This document shows, one piece after another, positions 34,959-43,594 of a DNA stretch of 63,567 bases (the stretch's first letter is position 1; every line of letters begins with the position of its first letter). The DNA lies in NCBI GenBank assembly GCA_902800495.1, contig CADCET010000013.1, forward strand, positions 1 through 63,567. Direction: 5' to 3'. A program made the translations under genes and the position numbers. Below the pieces are notes generated by a model. It ran no database searches and was not told the DNA's origin. It saw only the letters and a program-made list of their open reading frames with translations. This DNA is from an uncultured Prevotellaceae bacterium. Lineage in GTDB: Bacteria > Bacteroidota > Bacteroidia > Bacteroidales > Bacteroidaceae.

Positions 34959-37148
34959 TTATTTAATAATTACCTTTTTACCATTCTTAATGTACAGTCC
35001 CTTCGTGGGCTGTTTGACTTGACGGCCCTGCAGGTCGAAGACCTCATCAGTCGACTGTCCGTTCTCAACAGCATTGATGCGCGTCGCATTCTCTTCGATA
35101 AAGCCGAGGAAGTCGCGGGCAGAAGAGGCTTCTTTCGCTACAGAGAGATAGCACTTGCCAGCGGGAACCTTTGTGCCTGCTTGTACTTTATAGAAACCTA
35201 CCTTAGGAGTCTCACCCTTTGAAGCCAAGGCGTAGACAGTTTTATTGTCGTCTGACGTTGCGCCACCCTCAGAAACTTGAAGCTCATTGCCAGTTACTTC
35301 ATCTGCACTGGCTGTAACGTTCAGCGCATAATTGGCTGTAGCAGCTTTTAATACCAAAGGAGTACCTGCAGGTGCTTTTTTTACCTCTACTAATGTAATA
35401 CTTTCATCTCCAACTGCTGAAACTTTGTAAGCAGTAACACCAGTTCCGGTAAAGTCAATAATATTAGGTGTGGTATATGTTGCATAACCAGCGCTGGGGA
35501 TATATGCAGCTTCACAATTTACGCCAATTCTACCAAGTGCGACGTTACCATTTTTCTTGTTTGTGTATATCCATTTGATATAACGTACTGATGATGCCAA
35601 TACTAATGATTCATGCGAAGCGGCACCCAGCTCATTGTACGCTTTCAAATCCGAATATGTTACACCGTCAGTAGATGTTTGAACTTTAAACGTGCCTTCG
35701 GAGAAGCTGTTGCCCTTTATATCGAAGTAGAGCTTTTCGGCAGCACCATTAATCTTCAGGATAAGATAATCATCAGTATCGTCAAACTTCAATTTCGGTG
35801 AATAATTATAATCACCGCCAAGACCCTTATGGAAAAGACCATTCGTCTTCTCTATATCTGCTTTACCAGCGTCAAATGCAAATGGCAATGAAGCGGTTCC
35901 AAAGGTTGCATTCTGAGTAATCTTGACATCCTTGTCAGCAGCGCCAGTATATGAAAGAGTAATGTAACCTACACGCTGTTCACCAGTGTTTTGGGTAACA
36001 GAGAAGGTGACTTTGTCAGCGGAAATGTTGATGTTGCTAATCCAATTTCCTTCTTTTACGGCTGCTGTAAGCGATGCTCCTGCCGGATTGGTAATGCTAT
36101 ATGTGATTTCTCCAGATGTGGCTTCAGAGTCAATCGTAACGTTTGATGCATTGATACTTGGGGTGGGGGTGCCTGTTGCTTCATAGCTGAGCAGTTGGCT
36201 GTTTTGGGTAAATTCTGGAGTCGTATTAGAGTTGGATACATATTTCTTTAATGTGCCATAAACAACAACCAGATCACCCACGTTCAAGTCAGTCATAGCC
36301 GTGAATTTCGCTCCGTTTAATCCCAGTCCACCATAAACTTCAAGTTGAGAAGTCGTCGAACCATCATCAGAAATCCAATAAGTAATGGACTTGTATGTAG
36401 AATTATAACTGTCAACCTGGGAAACTTTACCACTAACACATTGATTGGGTATTGTTCCGCCGTCATCGAGAGCATTTATGGCTGTTAGGGCTTGTGCTAC
36501 GGTTATTGGAGTTACTTTAGTGAAGGTCTCGCTAGCTTCATCACTATCAGTCATGCCATTCTTTGTAGCCTTTGCTTTCACTGTTGTCGTTTCGTTAAGC
36601 GTGAAGGGAGCGCTATAGTTAGTCCAGCTCGTTCCTCCGTTAGTACTATATTGAATGGTAGCACCATTAGTTGTACAAGCAAGAGATACCTCTGTGGAAG
36701 TTAGGAAAGCAGTGTTTCCGTTAAACGTTGGAGTGGCGCAGGATGGGGTGGCGCCTGAAGAAGCATAGGTAACCACAATTTTCGTAAATTTTACAGTCGC
36801 GGTAAATGAAAGCGATGCAACACCATTATTAATAGTAAAATCTTGCGAGGGTGTTGAGGACACCCCCGATATACTATATCCATCAGCCGGAGTGATGGTA
36901 AGTGTTCCACCATTATACATGCGCCAGCTGTTGTCGCTGGTATAATACTTGCCATTATTTCCACCGCCTTCTGCAGATAGGGTTATAGGAGGAATAGAAA
37001 CGGAGGTATAAGCTGTGCCATTTGTCCACTCTTTTTCAGATGCTAGAGTTTTGAAATCAAACGTTACATTTTCCGCCCACGCACTACTACCTGCTATCAG
37101 GGCACATAGCAGGAGAAACGATTTGAATAATAAGTTAAGTTTTCTCAT
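34959..37148 (-). CDS. Secreted multidomain protein with sorting-type C-terminus
   Basis: The 729-residue precursor has a signal peptide (LFKSFLLLCALIAGSSAWAE). Next come a beta-rich N-terminal module, a chitobiase-type Fn3-associated region (CATPTFNGNTAFLTSTEVSL), an OB-fold-like segment, a BACON-type repeat and a discoidin-like region. The end, VFDLQGRQVKQPTKGLYIKN then GKKVIIK, is the Bacteroidetes secretion/sorting tail. It is probably surface-exposed or released; its ligand is unknown. The promoter -7 is TATCTTTG (complement at 37222-37229). Confidence 0.82.
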   Translation of the reverse strand: MRKLNLLFKSFLLLCALIAGSSAWAENVTFDFKTLASEKEWTNGTAYTSVSIPPITLSAEGGGNNGKYYTSDNSWRMYNGGTLTITPADGYSISGVSSTPSQDFTINNGVASLSFTATVKFTKIVVTYASSGATPSCATPTFNGNTAFLTSTEVSLACTTNGATIQYSTNGGTSWTNYSAPFTLNETTTVKAKATKNGMTDSDEASETFTKVTPITVAQALTAINALDDGGTIPNQCVSGKVSQVDSYNSTYKSITYWISDDGSTTSQLEVYGGLGLNGAKFTAMTDLNVGDLVVVYGTLKKYVSNSNTTPEFTQNSQLLSYEATGTPTPSINASNVTIDSEATSGEITYSITNPAGASLTAAVKEGNWISNINISADKVTFSVTQNTGEQRVGYITLSYTGAADKDVKITQNATFGTASLPFAFDAGKADIEKTNGLFHKGLGGDYNYSPKLKFDDTDDYLILKINGAAEKLYFDIKGNSFSEGTFKVQTSTDGVTYSDLKAYNELGAASHESLVLASSVRYIKWIYTNKKNGNVALGRIGVNCEAAYIPSAGYATYTTPNIIDFTGTGVTAYKVSAVGDESITLVEVKKAPAGTPLVLKAATANYALNVTASADEVTGNELQVSEGGATSDDNKTVYALASKGETPKVGFYKVQAGTKVPAGKCYLSVAKEASSARDFLGFIEENATRINAVENGQSTDEVFDLQGRQVKQPTKGLYIKNGKKVIIK

Positions 37149-37221
37149 AATAAAAACGTTTTTAGTTATTAATTTAATGGTATACTTTTCGATTCAGATG
37201 TTTCCCATATAAAGGATGGTG

Positions 37222-37229
37222 CAAAGATA
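37222..37229 (-). promoter_or_regulatory. Promoter -7 element of the secreted protein gene
   Basis: TATCTTTG on the minus strand fits TAnnTTTG and leaves a leader of about 70 nt before the start at 37148. Confidence 0.7.
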
Positions 37230-37380
37230 CAAAAAGTTTTTGAAACGGCAAAGTATTATACAAAAAAGTTGCAGAAAAATCCACCGTCACCGTCGTCACC
37301 GCCGCGATAATACCCGAAAGTCGATGAGCTTTTACTTGACGTGGGCGCAAATTTTCCCTCACGTATGACAAATGAAATTA

Positions 37381-38304
37381 CGCTTAATGTAACTTGTAAC
37401 CTGTAACAATCGCCGCTTTCCCCTCCCTTGGCCGGACTCGTTGATGAGGTAGGTCTTTCGCCTTTGACCTGAGTCGGTGATTCGCCGACTCTGCTTATCC
37501 TCATTCTCTACGTGCCTTTTCAAAGCGTCACTTGAATCTTTGTAATTCAAAGCCTTTGCAACGTCTTTATCAACGAACAGAACTTGTCCGTTCACGTCGT
37601 ACATGCCTCGGTTTTGCTTTCCACCAGGGGTGACCATTTCGTTCACCCCTTTATCCTCAGAGTCAATGTGCTCGCGTATTGCCTTACGTGGGTTTGCATA
37701 CCCCAATGCCTGAAAGTTTCAATGTGACATTAAGGGGAGTAGCCCAAAAATGCCGCTTTCCGCAGTAAACACTGGGGTTTCAGCGAATGTGACATGTGAC
37801 ATGTGACATTAAGCGTTTATTAATTTGCGGTTTTCAAAAAAAAGAGGGCGAAAATTTATATTATTATATATAATATATTATATATAATAATATATAATAA
37901 TATATATAAATTATTCAACTTTCTCAAGTTTTATAACGACCACGAATTTAACGAATTAAACGAATTTTCTATGCAGGATGTTATGATGCATCTAGATGCA
38001 ACGAATTTCACGAATTGGCTAGCGCCGGCAAGAAATCGCTTGCGATTTCATTCGTGAAATTCGTTTTAAATTAACAACGCGCAGCCAAATTCGTGAAATT
38101 CGTGAAATTCGTGGTAAAAAAATACTTACGAAACTTGAATAAATTAATGAATAATTTTTCTCTTCCTTCTCCCTCCGTCCCGCCTTCCCCACTTTTGCAG
38201 TTGAAAACACGCTTAATGTCACATGTCACATGTCACAATCGCCGCTTTCCCAGTGTTTATCCCGTAAAGCGGCGATTTCAGAGCGTAGGGCTTAATGTCA
38301 CATT
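37381..38304. repeat. Nested inverted-repeat region with TGTGACAT elements
   Basis: A unit containing CGCTTAATGTCACATGTCAC and CAATCGCCGCTTTCC occurs at 37381-37421 (TAACTTG variant) and 38210-38304, and in inverted orientation at 37721-37815. Inside lie a TATATA-rich tract (about 37851-37915), a nested inverted repeat (ACCACGAATTT at 37939 with AAATTCGTGGT at 38105), an inner 16-bp pair (AACGAATTTCACGAAT at 38000 with its complement at 38050) and the palindrome TGCATCTAGATGCA at 37987. No convincing gene lies between. Confidence 0.75.
37431..37706 (-). pseudogene. BRO-N antirepressor-type domain fragments, two joined
   Basis: The translated frame holds two pieces of a BRO-N/antirepressor domain: LGYANPRKAIREHIDSEDKG at the start, and FVDKDVAKALNYKDSSDALK (from about 37586) through TYLINESG. 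The second piece stops where intact proteins continue to LYSLILSSKLP. The reading frame has no good start codon and is a decayed mosaic rather than a functional gene. Confidence 0.7.
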
Positions 38305-38314
38305 CATAGTGTCA

Positions 38315-38530
38315 CCGGGCCTGGGGGAGCTTCGACGAAAGGATGAGGGAGTAAAGGCCGGACTCGTTGATGACCACCGCCTTCTGGTCTCTTCCGATGG
38401 AGTCACGAATCGTTACCCCATCCCTCTTGTCCTCATAGTCAACGTGGTCTAACAACGCTTTGCGGGTGTTGCTGTACCCCAAAGCCTTCGCCACATCCTT
38501 GCCGACAAACAGCGGTTCGCCCCTCTGCAA
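38315..38530 (-). pseudogene. BRO-N antirepressor-type domain fragment
   Basis: A single BRO-N fragment, EPLFVGKDVAKALGYSNTRK through VVINESGLYSLILSSKLPQA, is readable without stops. It lacks a plausible start codon and ends where the region beyond the domain should begin. It lies just outside the right arm of the nested repeat. Phage or mobile-element origin is inferred from the family. Confidence 0.7.
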
Positions 38531-38657
38531 TAGCCTGCCCTGTCGTGACGTATTCATCTGGCGCGAGAACGGTTTCCCAGTGCCTTTTACTATGAATGTT
38601 ACATTAAGGAGCGATCGGCAAAAAAAGTTGCTCGCAATGGCACAATGGTAATGGTCT

Positions 38658-38715
38658 TTCGTGGGATAAGCCATTCTGTCATCCGAAATAAGCCATTTCG
38701 TCACCCGAAATGGCT
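38658..38715. repeat. AAATAAGCCATTTCG repeat cluster, downstream copy
   Basis: ATAAGCCATTCTGTCA, CCGAAATAAGCCATTTCGTC and the inverted CCGAAATGGCTTATTTTA follow one another. The same motif occurs twice at 41625-41665, so copies lie on both sides of the MscS-type gene. Confidence 0.8.
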
Positions 38716-38820
38716 TATTTTACATTGCCAAGTCGATATGTGGGGCCGCGAAATTTTTGCGAATGGCCGCGAAATTCTTGTGATCGTGAGGTGATTTTTT
38801 CGCTCACTTTCGCTACATTC

Positions 38821-41529
38821 TTATTCTTCGCTAATCAGGTGTACGTCACACTGCGGGAAGGGGATTGTGATGCCTGCAGCGGTGAGGGTATTGTAAATCA
38901 CCTCCTTCGCACGGTCCACGTAGCCGATGCGCTCAGCTACCAGCACGTACTGCTTCACGTTGATGTCCACAGAGCTGTCGCTCATGTTGCCGACGACCAC
39001 ATAGACGCCGTATTTGGGATCGACAATCTCGCGGCCGTACTGGTCCTTGGTGCGCATCTTCTGCATGCCCTCCACAAGTACCTCGCGCACATGCTGGATA
39101 TCCGTACCGTATGCCACGCCGACCGTAATGACTGTCAGCTCATACGAGTGGTTGCGTGTCAGGTTGTTGAAGTTCTTGCCAAAGAGCGACGAGTTAAGGA
39201 ACGACATCTCCGTGCCTTCGATGGTCTCAGCCTGCACACACTGATAGTTGATGGCGGTCACCTTGCCGCGCACGCCTTCGCACTCAATCCAGTCGCCAAC
39301 CCTCAGGCGTCCGCCCATCAGCTGGATGCCGTAAATGAAGTTGTTGATGACATCCTTCAATGCAAGACCGATACCGGCCGAAAGACCTCCTGCTATCAGA
39401 CCAAGAGAACCGGTAGGAATCTTCCAGAAGTAAATCACCACCATCGCAAAGCCCATCCAGATGAGCACGCTGATGATGCTGTTGCCCAACGACAGATTAA
39501 TCTCATTGGCACGAATGGTAGTACGGTTATGCTTACGCATAAAGGCTACATATCGCACGTATTGCCAGATGGCGTGAATGGCCTTGCTGAAGTAGCGCAG
39601 CACATAGTAGAAAATGAGCAGCCAGATGATGCTCTTGACCGAAATCCGTAGCGTTTCGAATCCATTCTGATCATAAAGCTGAACAAAGGGATTCTCATAA
39701 AACTTCACAAAGAGATCGTCGAAGTCGAACATGCCTAACGACAATCTGGCACACAGCGGCAAGGAGAGAAGTACAACGGTAGGGACAACCACCTGACGGA
39801 TGAAGTCATAGAACCAGGTGGCGCCAAACAGCAGCGACTCGCGGTCTTCGCCCGACACGTAGGTAATACGGTTTCGCATGGCATTCACTCGCTTGTCTAA
39901 CCAGCGCTCTTTGTAGCGGCCCAACAGGTCCAGCATACAGACCACTGTCAGCCATACAGCCAACAGGAAATACCACCACACCAGGATGAGCAAAGCAACA
40001 AAGGTGTAGCCCACGAACGCAAAGATGAAGGCGACGAGATAGACGGCCAGCGACACCCAGCCCAGCGTATTGTCGATGGATGTGGCCCGTTGACCATTGA
40101 ACATTGACCATTGACCATTGAACATTTGATTGACCCAGATGCAGCAGCACAACTGCCACACGACTATCAGCAGCAGAATGGGCGGGAACAGGAACACCAT
40201 CAGCTTGTCAGGCACAAAGGTGATGCGGCAAGCAATGATCATCAGCATCACCAGGAAGGTGGCAGAATAGAGCAGGAAGCCTTGACGGAACTGCTCTGGC
40301 TTTACACGTAGCAGCAACGAGCTGGAGATGGCAATGAGCAGCCATAGGAAGGTGTTGACATGACGGACACCTAAATTGATGTATTCATCACCATATAAGG
40401 AGAAACCAAACACAAGGAAATAGACAATGGTACCCAACAGTATCGAGATGATGGACAACTTCTTCTTAGGTACATAGCGCTTCAGTCTTGTGTAGCGGTA
40501 AAGCAGCCAAAGAATCAGAAGGGTCAGGAGCCAGAATGACACCAGTACGACCACTTGCAAGATACAGACAAACAGCAACATGGTGTTTTCAGCCTTGCTG
40601 GAAAGGTGTTGGAAAAACATGGCGTCATTCTCATCGTCGGATGCATTCTCATCAACATCAGTTTCATCAAGGGCATCACTCAGTTCTTTCATGCTGTACT
40701 GCCCTCGCAAATCCACCTTGATCTTATTCCAATGGTAGCCGGGACTTGCCAGAATGTCTAAGAATGGTGTCTGCCCGTCTACAAAGACATACCGCTCAAG
40801 ATCCCGATAGCGCGACTCGGCATAGTCGTAGGTCTCCTTCAATCGCAGAAAGGCCTCATGATAGTGCGTGCTGTCGGCTATCACGGTTGCTCTGTTGTTG
40901 GCATTCATCTTCAGAAGTTCGGAGGCAAAGAAGATGCAGGAGTCACGAAACGTCTCGCCGATCGAGTCCAGGACAAACGGGGCAGAGAGCGAATCCTTGA
41001 AGGCAATCTTAATAATCTCTTTCTCCAGCGAAGAGATGGAGTCCGACAGATGGACGTCCAGCGAGTCGTTGCGGTATAGCAGACTGTCTGGCACGATTTC
41101 CATCTCTATCTCCTTCATCATCGGTGGCAGTCGGCGCAGGGCCTCAATCAGTCGGGCATTGCGGTCAATCTCGTAGTTCAGGCTGCCCACGATGTGGTCA
41201 TACGGCCTACGGTTCATGCTGAAGGCCTTATAGTTGGCTGTCACCTTTTTCAGGGCATAAGCCAGGTCAAACGTCATCTCCTGCTCTTGCGTATAGAGCA
41301 GGATGGAGAGTTCGTTCGACTCGGTGACAACGTCAATCATCTGTTGATGCTGACGTTCATAATCGTCGTTGAAGCGCTGCTGCGCCTCAGTACGCTGTTG
41401 GTATGCCGTTTGCAACTCCGTGTAGAGCTCCTTGAGTGTATTGGTCAACGACCGTCCGCTCACAATCGCCCAGAGCGGAAGTGAGCATACACAGAATGTA
41501 AGGGTCAGTAGCAGTAGTTTCTTCTTCAT
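38821..41529 (-). CDS. Large MscS-family mechanosensitive channel
   Basis: The 902-residue protein has a signal peptide, a long periplasmic coiled-coil domain (about 25 to 310), roughly eight to ten transmembrane helices, and a C-terminal MscS pore and beta domain with GLIAGGLSAGIGLALKDVIN and RVGDWIECEGVRGKVTAI. It would release solutes under osmotic shock. An in-frame heptamer repeat tract (encoding MFNGQWSMFNGQ) interrupts the loop between two helices. The promoter -7 lies at 41550-41557. Copies of one short repeat motif lie on both sides of the gene. Confidence 0.92.
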   Translation of the reverse strand: MKKKLLLLTLTFCVCSLPLWAIVSGRSLTNTLKELYTELQTAYQQRTEAQQRFNDDYERQHQQMIDVVTESNELSILLYTQEQEMTFDLAYALKKVTANYKAFSMNRRPYDHIVGSLNYEIDRNARLIEALRRLPPMMKEIEMEIVPDSLLYRNDSLDVHLSDSISSLEKEIIKIAFKDSLSAPFVLDSIGETFRDSCIFFASELLKMNANNRATVIADSTHYHEAFLRLKETYDYAESRYRDLERYVFVDGQTPFLDILASPGYHWNKIKVDLRGQYSMKELSDALDETDVDENASDDENDAMFFQHLSSKAENTMLLFVCILQVVVLVSFWLLTLLILWLLYRYTRLKRYVPKKKLSIISILLGTIVYFLVFGFSLYGDEYINLGVRHVNTFLWLLIAISSSLLLRVKPEQFRQGFLLYSATFLVMLMIIACRITFVPDKLMVFLFPPILLLIVVWQLCCCIWVNQMFNGQWSMFNGQRATSIDNTLGWVSLAVYLVAFIFAFVGYTFVALLILVWWYFLLAVWLTVVCMLDLLGRYKERWLDKRVNAMRNRITYVSGEDRESLLFGATWFYDFIRQVVVPTVVLLSLPLCARLSLGMFDFDDLFVKFYENPFVQLYDQNGFETLRISVKSIIWLLIFYYVLRYFSKAIHAIWQYVRYVAFMRKHNRTTIRANEINLSLGNSIISVLIWMGFAMVVIYFWKIPTGSLGLIAGGLSAGIGLALKDVINNFIYGIQLMGGRLRVGDWIECEGVRGKVTAINYQCVQAETIEGTEMSFLNSSLFGKNFNNLTRNHSYELTVITVGVAYGTDIQHVREVLVEGMQKMRTKDQYGREIVDPKYGVYVVVGNMSDSSVDINVKQYVLVAERIGYVDRAKEVIYNTLTAAGITIPFPQCDVHLISEE
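40089..40123. repeat. Tandem heptamer ATTGACC/ATTGAAC, five copies, inside the MscS gene
   Basis: GTTGACC, ATTGAAC, ATTGACC, ATTGACC and ATTGAAC follow head to tail. The unit length is 7, so a gain or loss of one copy would shift the reading frame. The tract encodes the residues around FNGQWSMFNGQ on the minus strand. Confidence 0.95.
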
Positions 41530-41549
41530 CGTTGTTACAAATTCGTTGG

Positions 41550-41557
41550 CAAAGATA
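41550..41557 (-). promoter_or_regulatory. Promoter -7 element of the MscS-type gene
   Basis: TATCTTTG on the minus strand (complement CAAAGATA) fits TAnnTTTG and lies about 20 bases before the ATG at 41529. Confidence 0.7.
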
Positions 41558-41624
41558 CAAAAAGATTTCGATAACGAGGCATTATTTCCTGTTTTTCTTT
41601 GATAAAACTTTCAAGCTTCGTCAC

Positions 41625-41735
41625 CTGAAATAAGCCATTTCGACACCTGAAATAAGCCATTTTTCACGCCAGAATCGATAGGGGGCGAAATTCACCGTTT
41701 CCGCAGTGTTTACTGCGGAAAGCGGAAAATTCGCA
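41625..41735. repeat. AAATAAGCCATTTCG repeats and CCGCAGT hairpin
   Basis: CACCTGAAATAAGCCATTT occurs twice at 41625-41665. A hairpin follows at 41698-41721 (TTTCCGCAGT, loop GTTT, ACTGCGGAAA), extended by GCGAA/TTCGC outer pairs. It may terminate the rubrerythrin transcript, which reads from the right. The rest of 41530-41820 shows no gene. Confidence 0.75.
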
Positions 41736-41820
41736 TTGGCAGCTACAGCCCTTTTATGACACTGTCACCCCAGACATGATGAGGTGACAGCGTTTTTAGG
41801 GTTGAAGGGAATAGGGGGCT

Positions 41821-42363
41821 TTAATAGTTCTCGGCCTTCACCTGGAAGTAGGCCTGCGGATGGTTGCAGACGGGACACTCCTCGGGGGCCTTCTTGCCGA
41901 TGACGATATGGCCGCAGTTGGCGCATTGCCAGATGACGTCGCCATCCTTTGAGAAGACGCGCTCGCGCTGGATGTTGTCGAGCAGCTTGCGATAGCGCTC
42001 CTCGTGCTCCTTCTCGATCTTGGCCACGCCCTCGAACTTCTCGGCTATCTCGTCGAAGCCTTCTTCGCGGGCCTCGCGGGCCATACGGGCATACATATCC
42101 GTCCACTCGAAGTTCTCGCCACCGGCGGCAGCTTCGAGGTTCTCGGGGGTAGACTTGATGGCACCGCCCTCAAGCAGCTTGAACCACATCTTGGCGTGCT
42201 CCTTCTCGTTGTTGGCCGTCTCCTCGAAGATGGCGGCTATCTGTACGTAGCCGTCCTTCTTGGCTTTCGATGCCCAGTAGGTGTACTTGTTGCGGGCCTG
42301 CGACTCGCCGGCAAATGCCTCTTGCAGGTTTTTCTCGGTTTTTGTTCCTTTCAGTTCTTTCAT
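41821..42363 (-). CDS. Rubrerythrin
   Basis: The 180-residue protein has the diiron ferritin-like domain with paired EEXXH-type motifs ([15 protein letters not shown] and [14 protein letters not shown]) and a C-terminal rubredoxin domain with CANCGHIV and CPVCNHPQ. It reduces hydrogen peroxide and protects anaerobes from oxidative stress. The length and both metal sites are complete. No strong terminator follows on its own strand other than the CCGCAGT hairpin. Confidence 0.95.
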   Translation of the reverse strand: MKELKGTKTEKNLQEAFAGESQARNKYTYWASKAKKDGYVQIAAIFEETANNEKEHAKMWFKLLEGGAIKSTPENLEAAAGGENFEWTDMYARMAREAREEGFDEIAEKFEGVAKIEKEHEERYRKLLDNIQRERVFSKDGDVIWQCANCGHIVIGKKAPEECPVCNHPQAYFQVKAENY

Positions 42364-42389
42364 AAAGCGATTTGTTTTTTATTGGGGTT

Positions 42390-42461
42390 AATAATTGGGA
42401 GTTGGTGGGACTAATTGGGACTTGGTGGGACTAATTGGGACTAATTGGGAGTTGTTGGGAG
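42390..42461. repeat. TAATTGGGA(C/G) 10-20 bp tandem repeat
   Basis: Units such as TAATTGGGAGTTGGTGGGAC, TAATTGGGACTTGGTGGGAC and TAATTGGGAC fill the 98-bp gap between rubrerythrin and asparaginase up to the asparaginase stop codon. The period is 10 with doubled 20-bp units. It belongs with the other short spacer repeats here. Confidence 0.85.
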
Positions 42462-43496
42462 TTAGAGGCTTATTTCGCCTCGGATGCTCTGCTGCATCAG
42501 CTGGCGCACCTGTTCGGGGTCGTCGTAGTGGCTCTGGAGGAACATCAGTTTCGTGACGGCACTCTCGACGGTAGCATCGCGCCCGCTGATGACACCGGCC
42601 TCCTGCAGGTGGTAGCCGCAGTCGTAGCGGCTCATCTCGACGGCTCCCTGCATACATTGGCTGATGTTGACGATGACCTTGCCGTTGCGGGTACCCTCAC
42701 GTAGGGCGTTGAGCAGCCAGGGGCTCTGGGGAGCGTTGCCCGAGCCGAAGGTGCGCATGACGATGGCCTTGAGGTTGGGCGTGTGGATGATGTGGCGTAT
42801 AAGGTCTTCGCGTATGCCAGGGAAGAGGGAGAAGATGATGACGTTGTTGTCTAAACGGTAGTGGGGCGTCATGGGCTGCTGCCAGTCGGGCGTGAGCATC
42901 CGCTCGCGATGATAGGTGATGTTGACGCCGGCATCGACCAGGTGCGGATAGTTGAACGACTCAAAGGCGTTGAACTCCTCGGCGCTCTGCTTCGTCGTGC
43001 GGTTGCCGCGCAGCAGGTGTCCGCCGAAGAAGATGCCCACCTCGGGCACCATAGCGTGCCCCTCGTCGTCTTTCGCGGCGGCTATCTCTATCGAGGTGAT
43101 GAGGTTCTCCTTGCCGTCGGTACGCAGCTGTCCGATGGGCAGTTGCGAGCCTGTGAAGATGACGGGCTTCGTCAGGTTCTCCAGCATATAGCTCAAGGCT
43201 GACGCGGTATAGGCCATCGTGTCGGTACCGTGAAGTACGACAAAACCGTCGTACTGGTCGTAACGGTCGGCTATGCAATGGCTGATATCGGTCCATCGTG
43301 CCGGCGACATGTCGCTGGAGTCGATGGGCGGCTGAAACTGGTAGGTGTCGATCTCGATGTCGAACTGACGCAGCTCCGGCACACGTTGCAGCAGGTGCTC
43401 GAAGTCGAACGGTTCGAGTGCTCCGGTCTGCGGATTGCGGTTCATACCGATGGTCCCGCCGGTATAGATGAGCAGTACTTTTGAGTTTAACGTCAT
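42462..43496 (-). CDS. ansA: Type I L-asparaginase
   Basis: The 344-residue cytoplasmic enzyme hydrolyses asparagine to aspartate and ammonia. The TGGTIGMNR motif with the first catalytic threonine and VVLHGTDTMAYTASALSYM with the second are intact. No signal peptide is present, which fits the type I class. Its start is divergent from uxaC across a 98-bp intergenic region with back-to-back promoters. Confidence 0.93.
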   Translation of the reverse strand: MTLNSKVLLIYTGGTIGMNRNPQTGALEPFDFEHLLQRVPELRQFDIEIDTYQFQPPIDSSDMSPARWTDISHCIADRYDQYDGFVVLHGTDTMAYTASALSYMLENLTKPVIFTGSQLPIGQLRTDGKENLITSIEIAAAKDDEGHAMVPEVGIFFGGHLLRGNRTTKQSAEEFNAFESFNYPHLVDAGVNITYHRERMLTPDWQQPMTPHYRLDNNVIIFSLFPGIREDLIRHIIHTPNLKAIVMRTFGSGNAPQSPWLLNALREGTRNGKVIVNISQCMQGAVEMSRYDCGYHLQEAGVISGRDATVESAVTKLMFLQSHYDDPEQVRQLMQQSIRGEISL

Positions 43497-43516
43497 CGTT
43501 TGCGTTAATTTTTGTG

Positions 43517-43555
43517 CAAATATACATAAAGTTTTCGGGAAAAGTATTATCTTTG
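43517..43555. promoter_or_regulatory. Divergent promoters of ansA and uxaC
   Basis: TATATTTG on the minus strand (complement at 43517-43524) serves ansA, and TATCTTTG at 43548-43555 serves uxaC. Both fit TAnnTTTG. Confidence 0.75.
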
Positions 43556-43594
43556 CAGAAAATTAATGCTTAAAAACTTTTAAACTTAAAACTC

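Noticed and set aside
37851-37915. AT-rich tract as a replication origin
   Set aside because: The TATATA-rich run has no visible DnaA-box cluster or origin genes nearby, so it is only reported as part of the repeat region.
38093-38452. Plus-strand ORF of 119 codons
   Set aside because: It crosses inverted-repeat elements and is antisense to the BRO-N fragment; no domain is seen.
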